The translations under genes and the position numbers were made by a program. 64,000 nt of DNA, taken from positions 310,001-374,000 of the forward strand of contig NZ_JAUFPW010000012.1 in the NCBI RefSeq assembly GCF_030409415.1. Reading direction: 5' to 3'. Numbering within the stretch: position 1 is the first letter of the stretch; every line of letters starts with the position of its first letter. The notes below the pieces were generated by a model that was given only the letters and a program-made list of their open reading frames with translations, had not been told where the DNA came from and did not search any database. Shown piece after piece: positions 55,899 through 64,000 of this stretch. This DNA comes from Pedobacter aquatilis (GTDB taxonomy: Bacteria; Bacteroidota; Bacteroidia; Sphingobacteriales; Sphingobacteriaceae).

Positions 55899-56862
55899 TT
55901 ATTTCTTAATATCCAAAACCACTTTACCGCGTACATGCCATGAAGTGATCTGGCGGTGCGCTTCAGCAGCCTCTTCAAACGGAAATACTTTATTGATTAA
56001 AAACTGTACTTTACCAGCATCAATGAGTTCAGCTATTTCTGTAAGCCATTCCTGTTCCCTTAGGTTGGTTTGCTGATAACATTGCTTTAACCTTTTTGGC
56101 CTCCGCTGCTTCCATCAATTTATCATTGAATGCAAAGTCTGTATTTACACTGACGAAGATTCCGCCATTTTTTAAAACGCCAATCGCTTTCATGCGCTCG
56201 CTGTTGTTACGGGTTGGTGAAGCTTCTAGCACTACATCCATATCGTGAAGTAACTCTTCAAAATTTTGAGTTTTATAATCAATAACCTCATCAGCGCCCA
56301 GTTGTTTTACGTATTCCACATTATCCGTAGAAGCCATGCCGATAATATATGCTCCTTTGGCTTTTGCAAATTGAATAGCAAAGCCGCCCACACTACCTGA
56401 AGCGCCCTGGATAAAAACCCGCTGACCCGATTTCACATCGCCATGGGCAAACAGACCTGTCCAACCGGTCAGGGCTGCTAAGGGCAAACTGGCTGCCTGT
56501 GTAAAGTCGAGGCTTTGAGGCTTTAAGGCAAATTGTTTTGCCTTCCCGACACAATATTCTGCGTAACTACCATCCCCGGGGAAATTAGGAACGCCGTAAA
56601 CTTGATCCCCCGCCTTGAATGAAGTTACCTCATTACCTGTTTCCACTACAATACCTGCCGCATCCCATCCTAAGGTCATGGGAAGGCTAAGGAAGGAGCG
56701 CAGCGTTACATTTTCACCACTTCTAATGGCCCCATCGACAGGGTTTACGCCACTCGCATACACTTCTACCAAAATTTCGTCAGACCCCGGAACCGGACGT
56801 GCGACATCTTCGACTTTCATGACCTCAGGTCCACCATATCGATTGATCCTTACTGCTTTCAT
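55899..56862 (-). pseudogene. Quinone-oxidoreductase-like (MDR) enzyme with a C-terminal frameshift
   Basis: The start is ATG 56862 (MKAVRINRYGGPEVMKVED), not the longer frame. Medium-chain reductase motifs include a GASGSVGGFAIQFAKAKG Rossmann loop. Near 56060-56075 the frame shifts: the original frame ends early at 56029, while the neighbouring frame reads REQEWLTEIAELIDAGKVQ... and AHRQITSWHVRGKVVLDIKK, the normal C-terminus, ending at 55899. The product would lack its last ~55 residues. A short indel, real or a sequencing error, is the simplest cause. Confidence 0.75.
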
Positions 56863-57120
56863 AGTGTTTAATTGTTTAATTTGTTTTATAAAACAAAGGT
56901 CAATAATGATTGCTATCGGCATTTAGCTAAAATACGCTTTTTCTTAGCCGAATTGCTGATTGAAAAATTGTTTCCGCTTCTAGATTTTTGCTCTATAGCT
57001 ATATTACCTATTTTGTTAGCTGGCTTACAATTCCAATTCAGAATTTCATTCGTTAAACAATAATATCGTTATCAGTTAATTACAGTTTATATCTCTAGCG
57101 ATTTGTCAAATTTATCGTGG

Positions 57121-57157
57121 CACTATTCGTGTGGCAATAGTGTTGACGGTAAGTTTG
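57121..57157 (+). promoter_or_regulatory. Promoter with overlapping inverted repeat upstream of the monooxygenase gene
   Basis: TAAGTTTG (57150-57157) matches the -7 consensus, and TTCG 20 bp upstream may be the -33 part. CACTATT / AATAGTG (57121-57127, 57136-57142) is a 7-bp inverted repeat over the -33 region, a possible repressor site. The gene starts 32 bp further on. Confidence 0.4.
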
Positions 57158-57188
57158 CCGCCGAAATTCTTACTTAAAAACAACTAAA

Positions 57189-57482
57189 ATGGAAAAATTA
57201 GCATTGTTGGCCCGTTTAGAGGCCAAACCTGGTAAAGAGCAACAAGTTGCTGACTTTATCAAAAGCGCTTTGCCATTGGCCGAAGCAGAACCAGGTACCA
57301 TTCGGTGGTACGGACTGCAGCTAGGGCCATCTACCTTTGGCATATTCGATACCTTTGACGATGAAGCTGGTCGTGATGCCCACTTAGCCGGCGAGATTGC
57401 TAAAGCCTTGATGGCTAACGCGGATGAACTGCTAACTGGACCACCTGTAATCGAAAAGGTTGACCTGCTGGTGGTTAAATGA
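57189..57482 (+). CDS. Antibiotic biosynthesis monooxygenase (ABM)-fold protein
   Basis: This 97-residue ferredoxin-like ABM protein has ALLARLEAKPGKEQQVADFI at the N-terminus and EPGTIRWYGLQLGPSTFGIFDTFDDEAGRDAHL in the middle, the usual YgiN-like pattern. Such proteins oxidise quinols or act as dimeric stress proteins. It stands alone with its own promoter, near two reductase genes. Confidence 0.8.
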   Translation: MEKLALLARLEAKPGKEQQVADFIKSALPLAEAEPGTIRWYGLQLGPSTFGIFDTFDDEAGRDAHLAGEIAKALMANADELLTGPPVIEKVDLLVVK

Positions 57483-57685
57483 TTGAACTAAATACATTAG
57501 GTTCTGGTTACTTTCGTTAATCCGGCGGGAATCAGAACCTAAATTTGTGTAGGCTATTTGCTGCAATTGTTCTAAATTATGATTCTATCGGCATCCTTCC
57601 TTTCATTTGTTATTTAACAATCTGGAATATTTTGAGAAGTGTTTCGTCTCTCGGAACACCCCTCTTTGCTTCGAGGGCAAGCAGG

Positions 57686-58090
57686 TCATATTTCCCAACT
57701 CCAATAAGGTTTCCAAAACTTCTTAGCACTCATCTCATTTGTACATCTATAGGCACACACCCTATCGCCAAACTTATCTTGAGCAGTCTTAAATGGATTA
57801 TATCCCGATAAAGAAATTATTCTTGGGTAATAACCTATTAAAGGTTTGTTTTTGCCATTTTCCCAGTTTGTCTTGCAGTTTAGCCGACCACGAAATGTTG
57901 ACTCATCAATTTCAAATGGCCTGTAACCTAATAATTCTATGCTCTTCGGAAAATATTTGATTTGAGTACTGAGTGGTTTTTTCCCAAAGGCTGATACAAT
58001 CCTCAATTATGCCAATATACGATGCAACTTTAATGCAGCAGGTTTTGGAGAGATGACGGCAATAACTAGGATCGGTAGGGATAAATCAAT
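57686..58090 (-). pseudogene. Decayed DNA-binding protein with repeated XRE-like HTH units
   Basis: The minus strand encodes two copies of a recognisable unit, KYFPKSIELLGYRPFE and GYYPRIISLSGYNPF. The first is preceded (frameshifted, near 58010) by a helix ending in SLWEK, the second by TNWENGKNKP. This W-E-x-G/N...P-K-I-I-E-x-LGY-P pattern follows the HTH in a family of XRE-like regulators. The open frame ends at 57686 without the rest of the HTH. The remaining 57483-57685 shows nothing else. Confidence 0.5.
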
Positions 58091-58467
58091 TCTAATTGGG
58101 GAGCACAAAAATACTCAAGAATTACTCATTGCTACACAGCTAACTTGCAAAAATTCAAATTGTGGCAACGAGGTTAAATAAATTATTGAATTTTCAAGAT
58201 AAGAACTAGGCTAGGTTTTCAGTTTGATTTTCAAAACGCAAATAGGTCAACCTGGGAATGAATCTGTGTGTGGAGAGTAGTTATAGAAAAAAGTCTAAAG
58301 CTCAGATACGAATTTAAGTGAACTGACAAATACTGCTGTAGTATTTTTTGTCATCTCACTAACACTTGCAAGGACGATTGGTGCCCAATGATTGGTTTTT
58401 AAAAACATTAGATAACGCAGCTAAAACGAACTGATTCGATAATAAGAGGTAATTACCCTGTATTTTA
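58091..58467. other. 377-bp region with no supported feature
   Basis: AT-rich, with no family-like open frame, repeat or terminator that I can support. Confidence 0.3.
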
Positions 58468-59049
58468 CTACCTAGTATACCTTAGGTGTTTTAACGTACT
58501 TTCAGACATTCCCAGAAATGAGGCGATATCCCTTAACCTTCCAGATTGAAATATTTCAGGATTATCCCGCATGGTTTGCAGGTAACGCCCAGCATATCTT
58601 TCATGCTGAACGATGTCTAACTGGTCACTCAGGTGGCTAATCATCAGCTCGAGATATCCCATGTTGATAAAATGATATTCCGGGAAGAGCACATGCAGAT
58701 ATTTTAGATGAATATAAGATATGCTGATAACCGTTGTTTTCTTTTCCATCTTCACAAACCATTTTGATAGTGCATCTGGTCTGCCTAAGGGCAGGATAAG
58801 CTGGGTGCTGTTAAAAAACCATATCGTGAGTTCCTCGGCGGTTACTTCATCATAACGATAAGCCCTTGCACATCCACTTACGATGTAGTTTAGCTCATTG
58901 GGATATTTCCCGGCCTGGAGGATAGTATGGTTTTTTGGATACACCGTTTCTTTTATGCTCGCCTGCAAGTAATCAGAGAGCTGGTCAGAGACATCATGAA
59001 ATTGGGTGAGGTATTTTATAAAGTTTTCAAATGAGGGGCTCATATCCAT
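58468..59049 (-). CDS. Crp/Fnr-type transcriptional regulator
   Basis: This 193-residue protein has a cNMP-binding-like barrel (TILQAGKYPNELNYIVSGCARAYRY) and a C-terminal HTH (RLRDIASFLGMSESTLKHLR) ending directly in YTR. It is the third small Crp-type regulator in the window. It follows the gene at 59133-59537 on the same strand with an 83-bp gap. Confidence 0.78.
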   Translation of the reverse strand: MDMSPSFENFIKYLTQFHDVSDQLSDYLQASIKETVYPKNHTILQAGKYPNELNYIVSGCARAYRYDEVTAEELTIWFFNSTQLILPLGRPDALSKWFVKMEKKTTVISISYIHLKYLHVLFPEYHFINMGYLELMISHLSDQLDIVQHERYAGRYLQTMRDNPEIFQSGRLRDIASFLGMSESTLKHLRYTR

Positions 59050-59132
59050 TGTGCTATCAAGATGGGATATTAAAATCCTGCCGGTTTCCTGGTTTGTCGA
59101 TCATGACCTGCCGGCAGGATTTGAATTAAGCT

Positions 59133-59537
59133 TTAATTCTTGTAGTAGCTGATAGTAAAAATGAGGCTTTGGATTTCACTAAAACCCGCCTCACTATCGA
59201 ATCTGCTTTGCTTGCTTTTGCCGAGGTCGATGAGCTTTCCTCTATCATCGCCCTGGTTATCGGGCGAATTCGAATGTTCTTCAGCTTTTATTAGCGAGAT
59301 GGGTAGCCTGCCCAAAATAAAATACTGAACTTCGGATGCTGCAGCTGCGATAAACTGGTCATCAATGTTCTCCAGAAAGGCAAGTTGGGAAACATCAAGG
59401 AGGAAATTGTTTTCTATCCATGAACGGAAATTTGCTGCACAGGCTGCAGCTTCCTGCTGCAACTGTGGGTCGGGAAGGGCATAGATTTGCGTCAGCAAAT
59501 CACTTACACCCGCTGGGGTAAATGGGACTTTTTGCAT
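59133..59537 (-). CDS. Hypothetical protein
   Basis: This 134-residue protein has no signal peptide. The first 85 residues are helical and resemble small Bacteroidota proteins encoded with two-component or LytTR genes (TPAGVSDLLTQIYALPDP...FRSWIENNFLLD). The tail is polar. I do not recognise a function. It is divergent from the LytTR gene at 59841 with a 303-bp gap in which I see no feature. Confidence 0.5.
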   Translation of the reverse strand: MQKVPFTPAGVSDLLTQIYALPDPQLQQEAAACAANFRSWIENNFLLDVSQLAFLENIDDQFIAAAASEVQYFILGRLPISLIKAEEHSNSPDNQGDDRGKLIDLGKSKQSRFDSEAGFSEIQSLIFTISYYKN

Positions 59538-59840
59538 GATAAATTAGGTTAAATGAATGCCTGAGGTTTGGCAGGCTTAGCCAAAACTAAAACCGATAAT
59601 TCCAAATTAAAATAGCTGGGGCCACTCAATGCGTCCCAGTAGACCACTTTGCGCGCTAAGGGGACCATCAATTGATTTGAGCAGTCTTCAAGGCAGTTTT
59701 TAGGCCGTAGTTTTTAGACGGTATTTTTGTAAGGGCATGCATTTCATTACGTAACATAAATGTGTTTATTTAACAAGCACACTAGTATTCTTGGGATTTT
59801 TAGAAAATATTCCTAATTTGAGTTAGCAATCTACCTGCTT

Positions 59841-60734
59841 ATGGAAAAAAATTACCTAAACATTCCTGCGCACGAGAGATATTTTTCAGTATATGTGCGA
59901 TTTCTTCTGGCCTTTTTGGCCTCGATTTACCTTATAATTGAAGGACAGCACAAACCCGCATTGGTGGTAATTCAGCAAAAAAACTTCTATTACTCTTTGA
60001 TCTTTAGTTTTATTATCGCCATGTTGGTGCTCAAATATATTCACTATTTATCCCTCTACCTTGACAAGCGCTGGGATTGGAATAAAAAACCTGTTATCAG
60101 GCTAATGCTTCAGCTTGGCTTTGGGTTCTTTTTCGCACTATACCTGGATTTGCTTTTGGCCAAAGGCCTCTACCATATGCTGGATGCCGATTTTGAAAAA
60201 AGCGGATATATGCTTGTGGAATTCCCAAAGATAAAATGGATGCTCGGTACATTGAATTTTATATACTGGATTAAAGCAATGGCGCCCGGACTGCTAAGCT
60301 GGAAACACTTTAAGCTAAGTGGGCAACCTGCTTTTGAACTCACGCCTGAACAAAAAGAAAATGAAACTTCCAACACCGCCACCTTGGATGGCATTATTGG
60401 TAAGCTCGGCAATAAATCCAGGCGCATTAGTTTGGATGAAATTGCTTGCATTAAATGCGAATCACGCTCTGGCTATGTCTACCTGAAAAACAATGCTGTA
60501 TTTAATATCGATTACCGCGCTCAGGATTTAGTGGAAGTGCTGGATCCCAAGCGATTCTACCAAACCAACAGGGGAATAATTTTTTCACTCGATGTGATAG
60601 AAAGTTACAGAAGAGATAAAAAAGAGGGGCTTTTAATATTAAAAGAAGAGATTAATCCCGAGGTTTCCAAAATTGTAAGCAGGGAACGATTTCGGGACTT
60701 TAAGGCTGCATTCGAAGCCCGAATGCAAGCCTAG
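59841..60734 (+). CDS. LytTR-domain membrane-bound transcriptional regulator
   Basis: This 297-residue protein has about four membrane helices in the first 160 residues (for example LLAFLASIYLIIEG, YSLIFSFIIAMLVLKYIHYL, LGFGFFFALYLDLLL). A C-terminal LytTR DNA-binding domain follows (about 190-290, with SLDEIACIKCESRSGYVYLK and FYQTNRGIIFSLDVIESY). This is a one-component form that senses at the membrane and binds DNA directly. The target is unknown. Confidence 0.78.
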   Translation: MEKNYLNIPAHERYFSVYVRFLLAFLASIYLIIEGQHKPALVVIQQKNFYYSLIFSFIIAMLVLKYIHYLSLYLDKRWDWNKKPVIRLMLQLGFGFFFALYLDLLLAKGLYHMLDADFEKSGYMLVEFPKIKWMLGTLNFIYWIKAMAPGLLSWKHFKLSGQPAFELTPEQKENETSNTATLDGIIGKLGNKSRRISLDEIACIKCESRSGYVYLKNNAVFNIDYRAQDLVEVLDPKRFYQTNRGIIFSLDVIESYRRDKKEGLLILKEEINPEVSKIVSRERFRDFKAAFEARMQA

Positions 60735-60974
60735 CTCGTTTCTTTAGTTCATTATGTGCTGTCTAGCACATAAAATACCTGTTTAGAAGTTCATCATAGT
60801 CAAATTAACACTTTTATCTTGTTTTTTTTGAAGCAGATAATTAAATTCGTGAGTCGATCATGCCTTTCCTGGTATAATTCATTCCGTTAATGCAGTACTC
60901 CCATATCCGGGACCTTAATGCTCTAAAGCGTAACGCTGTTTTTTAATGGATTTTCTCCACTTAAATTATTGCAT

Positions 60975-61247
60975 ATGACTAAGTTCGACAGACTACTAGA
61001 ACTCCTTCATAAAATTTATTTAATCTTGAGTGAACAGCAACTTTCAACAATGTTCCCTAAGGACAGCGATGAAGAGCCTATGACCAGGCAGGAGGTAAAA
61101 GATTACCTCGGGATAAGTGAGAGCACCTATAAACGTAAAGTAAAAGACGGTACGCTCCGGCCGCTAAAGATGCCAGGGGGGGACAGGTTTTACAGACATC
61201 AGCTTGTAGAAGCCCTCGAAGAGAGTAAAAGAAAGGGCCGGATATGA
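60975..61247 (+). CDS. Excisionase/MerR-like HTH_17 protein
   Basis: This protein has about 90 residues from ATG 60975 (a TTG two codons earlier is less likely). The C-terminal half is a winged HTH of the helix-turn-helix-17 type: MTRQEVKDYLGISESTYKRKVKDG, followed by the wing LRPLKMPGGDRFYRHQL. Such proteins are common in Bacteroidota mobile elements as excisionase-like regulators. No integrase is next to it, so it may be a remnant. Confidence 0.72.
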   Translation: MTKFDRLLELLHKIYLILSEQQLSTMFPKDSDEEPMTRQEVKDYLGISESTYKRKVKDGTLRPLKMPGGDRFYRHQLVEALEESKRKGRI

Positions 61248-61698
61248 TAAGGTGGTAGCGAAACCCATCTTATTCATGACTGAAAATAGGAAGAAAGATT
61301 GGTCGCAGACCATTTCAGGCGAACAAGACAGCCGTTCTCTATCGCTAAAACTCACTTTCGAAAACACAGCATCGGGCAATACCAGATAAAGGAACCAATA
61401 GGTAAGTGGGTGCTTTGCAGAGGGTTTTTCGGGATGAAAAAGGGGTAAACAAAACAAAAGATTGATTTGCTGTTACCACATTAGTAAGCTAAAGTGTATG
61501 TGCTTCCCGCATGACCAAGGCATGTGCACTCTACCCCGGTCTACATACTAACCATGCTAGATTCCGCATATTTATACTTTCAGGATAATAATTTGCCTCT
61601 CTTTGATTGAAAGAGACATCGGATTTCCACATCCGTAATTTAGTTAACCCCCAGGCATGAAGGCTCAGCTAGTCACCTTTTAAATCACTATCTAGCTT
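61248..61698. other. 451-bp region without a supported gene
   Basis: I find no family-like frame, repeat or clear terminator between the HTH_17 gene and the converging antiporter gene. Confidence 0.3.
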
Positions 61699-62928
61699 TC
61701 ATCTATCTTTTTTGCTTCTAAGCCTATCCATTACAGGTGTAGCCGTGAGACCATGCAGAACGACCGAAATTAAAATAGTAAAAGCTACAATAGCCCAAAG
61801 GGCATCCTGCTGCTCGAATTCTACTTCCCCGAAAGCGAAGGCCAGATAATATATCGATCCCATTCCCCGGATACCGAAAAAACTGATGGCAAGCTTTTCC
61901 TTTAACGGGGTTGAAGTTCCCAAGAGTGCCAGGTAGGATGCAATTGGTCTAACCAACACCACAAATCCAAATGATACAAGTGCCATTCTAATGGTTAGGG
62001 GGGTAAGAATGCCGCCCACCAAAGCCCCGCCAAAGAAAATCAGCAAAACCGCAAGAAGCATGCGTTCCATCTGGTCTGTAAAAGAATGTAATTGCTGGTG
62101 GTAATCATGGCCTTTCTCATAATGCCTTAAGGTCAGACCCGCAACAAATACAGCGATAAATCCATATGCCTGAGCTGATTCAGTAACAGCATAGGTAAAA
62201 AGAGTAAGGGAAATTGCAAGGAAACCATCTGAAGCTTTTAATAAACGATATTTTTCCGAAATGGAGAACACCAGGTATCCTACTAGTTTGCCACATAACC
62301 AGCCTATAACCAGTCCCCCAATAACCTTATAAATCAGGTAAAACCAGCCCCAGTGCCATATCGAAGATGAAGTAATGCCTTGGGATGCCACCACAATGGA
62401 CAGCCAGGTAAAGGGAAATGCCAGTCCATCATTTAGTCCTGCCTCCGAGGTTAGTGCAAAACGGGGTTCAGATTTACCGTGCTCATTAGGTGGGCCAACC
62501 TGTACATCTGCGGCAAGGACAGGGTCTGTAGGCGAAAGAACTGCAGCGAGCAGCAAAGCGGCCGAAAGGCTCAGTCCCAAAACAACAATACCTAGCAAGG
62601 CAGAAATTACTATAGCCAAGGGCATCGCGATAAGAATCAGTCTCAATGGCGTAGACCATTTACTAAAAGAGAAACTCCTATCAATTTTGATGCCTGTGCC
62701 CATTAGTGAAATGATGACAATCAGCTCTGTGAGGTGAACCACCAGGCTATTGTCTTTTTGCGGTAAAGGAGAGGGCAGCGCTTCTGGCCACAAAAGGTAA
62801 ATCAATACGCCGACACCGACATAAACAATAGAATATGATATGCCAATTTTCTTTGCCATAGACGGAATAAAAGCCATCCCAATACTGGCAAATCCCGCGA
62901 TTAACATTAGTAGTATGTATTGGCTCAT
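61699..62928 (-). CDS. CPA1/NhaP-type cation:proton antiporter
   Basis: This 409-residue protein has about 12 membrane helices. The ion-binding region is visible as LSPTDPVLAADVQVG, followed by RFALTSEAGLNDGLAFPF, which is the classic CPA1 pattern (T-D-P in one unwound helix, then E-A-G-x-N-D). Another sign is FFGIRGMGSIYYLAF. It exchanges Na+ or K+ for H+ at the inner membrane. It lacks the long cytosolic C-terminal tail of some NhaP proteins. It is intact and stands alone. Confidence 0.85.
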   Translation of the reverse strand: MSQYILLMLIAGFASIGMAFIPSMAKKIGISYSIVYVGVGVLIYLLWPEALPSPLPQKDNSLVVHLTELIVIISLMGTGIKIDRSFSFSKWSTPLRLILIAMPLAIVISALLGIVVLGLSLSAALLLAAVLSPTDPVLAADVQVGPPNEHGKSEPRFALTSEAGLNDGLAFPFTWLSIVVASQGITSSSIWHWGWFYLIYKVIGGLVIGWLCGKLVGYLVFSISEKYRLLKASDGFLAISLTLFTYAVTESAQAYGFIAVFVAGLTLRHYEKGHDYHQQLHSFTDQMERMLLAVLLIFFGGALVGGILTPLTIRMALVSFGFVVLVRPIASYLALLGTSTPLKEKLAISFFGIRGMGSIYYLAFAFGEVEFEQQDALWAIVAFTILISVVLHGLTATPVMDRLRSKKDR

Positions 62929-63204
62929 CGTTTATGATTTTAGTTGAAGTTACAAAAACTTCTGACTTGGTGGCATATTTGCAAATACGCTTACCCCTTT
63001 GCATTTTGCTTTGGATTTATGTAGCTTGATGTTGCATAGAAGTAGCTGTATTTCCGTGTCGCTATAGCGCTTTCAATAATTACTTGCGGTTTTTGCTGTG
63101 CTACCCTGCAAAATAGAAAATTTAACCAATCTTTAGCTTCTTGATGAAGTTTATTGGATTTTATAGTCATTAAGCAGTTCCATTTTTTCCTGGAGCAGTT
63201 GGCA

Positions 63205-63869
63205 TGAAGATTTATTTCTTTTTCAATGTAAGCGACTCTTAAGGAATCCACTTTCAATCTGCTTTTTAGCCAAGAGCGAATTCTTAACTGATTTGCAGCC
63301 CAAGGGCGTCTTTGAGACCTCTGCAGTGAATAGGGTAAGGGCATCCCTTTTCTAGGTATCCAGACTGTTAATTATTGTATGGGAGAGAGAATAGCTGCTG
63401 ATTTGATGAAAAAGGGCGATCAACTCAGCGCTGATGTTAGGCAGTGGTTGCGACATTTTATCGATCTTTTTGGTGCTCGCGGACTGATTTTCCTTTTTGA
63501 AAACATCTTTCATGATACTGGTTTTGATTTGAGAAAAGTCAATAAAGCCTGGCATTAAGTCCCTGCCTGATTCTAAGAGTGATGCCTTCCAGCTTATATT
63601 TTTTAAGCTACCTTCAAGCGCTTTTATACCGGTCTGCGGTAGCTCGGATCCAATCAGGAGTAGGTCAATCTCTTTCTCCCCTTTGGAGAGGCGAAGGTTT
63701 CGATTGATAGCCTTCGTGGTTGCAAAGTTGAACTCCTCACGAATAAAGGCCTGAGCATTGTTTTCAAAAATACTTTCTGCACCATACCTTAGGCAAGATA
63801 TATGCTCGGAATGATGGTCACAAGCACGCTAATCAGGATGTATCTTGAAACCTTCTTTTGAGTATACAT
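63205..63869 (-). pseudogene. C-terminal fragment of a DUF389-like membrane protein, frameshifted
   Basis: From ATG 63869 the minus strand reads SRYILISVLVTIIPSIYLA, like the last membrane helix of DUF389 proteins, and hits a stop. In the next frame it continues SIFENNAQAFIREEFNF and IDLLLIGSELPQTGIKALEG. After another shift near 63350 it reads QLRIRSWLKSRLKVDSL, the usual tail. The N-terminal membrane part is missing. Two shifts and a missing N-terminus make it a relic. The 62929-63204 gap shows nothing else. Confidence 0.5.
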
Positions 63870-63912
63870 TAGTAACTTCTGCTATTTAACTCAATCTTTC
63901 TGTTGAAATAAC

Positions 63913-63995
63913 ATAAGATAAACTGCTTAAAGCCGTTTATCTTATTGATATTTCGCATATCTAAATATTTTCTGTATTTTTGGCATAAGATAAAC
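63913..63995 (+). promoter_or_regulatory. Operator-flanked promoter at the right edge
   Basis: ATAAGATAAAC occurs at 63913-63923, inverted at 63935-63945 (11-bp spacer), and again direct at 63985-63995. Between the last two is TATTTTTG (63975-63982), a good -7 element, with TTTCG about 20 bp upstream as a weak -33. The sites bracket the promoter of a gene that starts beyond the window. Confidence 0.55.
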
Positions 63996-64000
63996 GAAAA

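Noticed and set aside
1-64000. CRISPR array
   Set aside because: I saw no regularly spaced direct repeats and no cas genes.
1-64000. BREX, DISARM or type I restriction system
   Set aside because: No PglZ, methyltransferase or HsdS-like protein is present. The large ATPases fit the ssp and FGH families instead.

Overview
The window looks like a chromosome segment of a Bacteroidota bacterium of the Sphingobacteriaceae type (Pedobacter or Mucilaginibacter-like). The evidence is a SusC/SusD pair, a DUF6520-type peptide, Bacteroidota-style -7 promoter elements (TAnnTTTG) and the codon usage. The genus is inference, not shown. The window combines an anti-phage defence island (about 1-42.4 kb) with ordinary nutrient-uptake and regulatory genes (about 43-64 kb).

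Region 1 (1-8.5 kb): two uracil-DNA-glycosylase-superfamily genes (one cut by the window edge, one fused to a HARE-HTH domain) and a PD-(D/E)XK-like nuclease lie on the minus strand. Divergent from them is a three-gene set: two different superfamily 1 helicase-like ATPases and a coiled-coil protein of unknown family. I do not recognise this set as a named system.

Region 2 (8.7-25 kb): a DNA phosphorothioation system in two converging arms. The plus-strand arm is the modification module sspA-sspB-sspC-sspD (cysteine desulfurase, DUF4007 protein, large P-loop ATPase, PAPS-reductase-like sulfur transferase). The minus-strand arm is a restriction module of the FGH type (F, G and H like DptF/G/H or SspF/G/H), preceded by an XRE repressor. 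It ends with a fourth, tightly coupled gene encoding a GIY-YIG nuclease-like protein. The arms meet 16 bp apart.

Region 3 (25.4-30.7 kb): a four-gene operon that spans the envelope: a membrane protein, a cytoplasmic trypsin-like protease with an SH3-like domain, an exported coiled-coil/beta-barrel protein and a lipoprotein. Its function is unknown.

Region 4 (30.9-42.4 kb): a decaying mobile/defence area. It holds a LuxR remnant, a broken S41 peptidase, a large serine recombinase with one nonsense codon, and an intact OLD/DUF3696-like ATPase ending in a HEPN-like RX4H motif. A minus-strand operon follows: a membrane-anchored nuclease, ApeA, a second HEPN protein and an unknown protein. ApeA and the second HEPN protein each carry one in-frame stop upstream of their HEPN active site.

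Region 5 (42.4-64 kb): the 3' end of a tRNA with its terminator (a candidate attachment-site scar), an XRE gene and a structured RNA candidate. A 21-bp inverted repeat precedes a tlpA-susC-susD operon. Beyond it are Crp/AraC regulators with oxidoreductases, including a shared palindromic operator and two more broken genes, then a LytTR protein, an excisionase-like HTH protein, a CPA1-type antiporter and a DUF389 remnant. An operator-flanked promoter leaves the window on the right.
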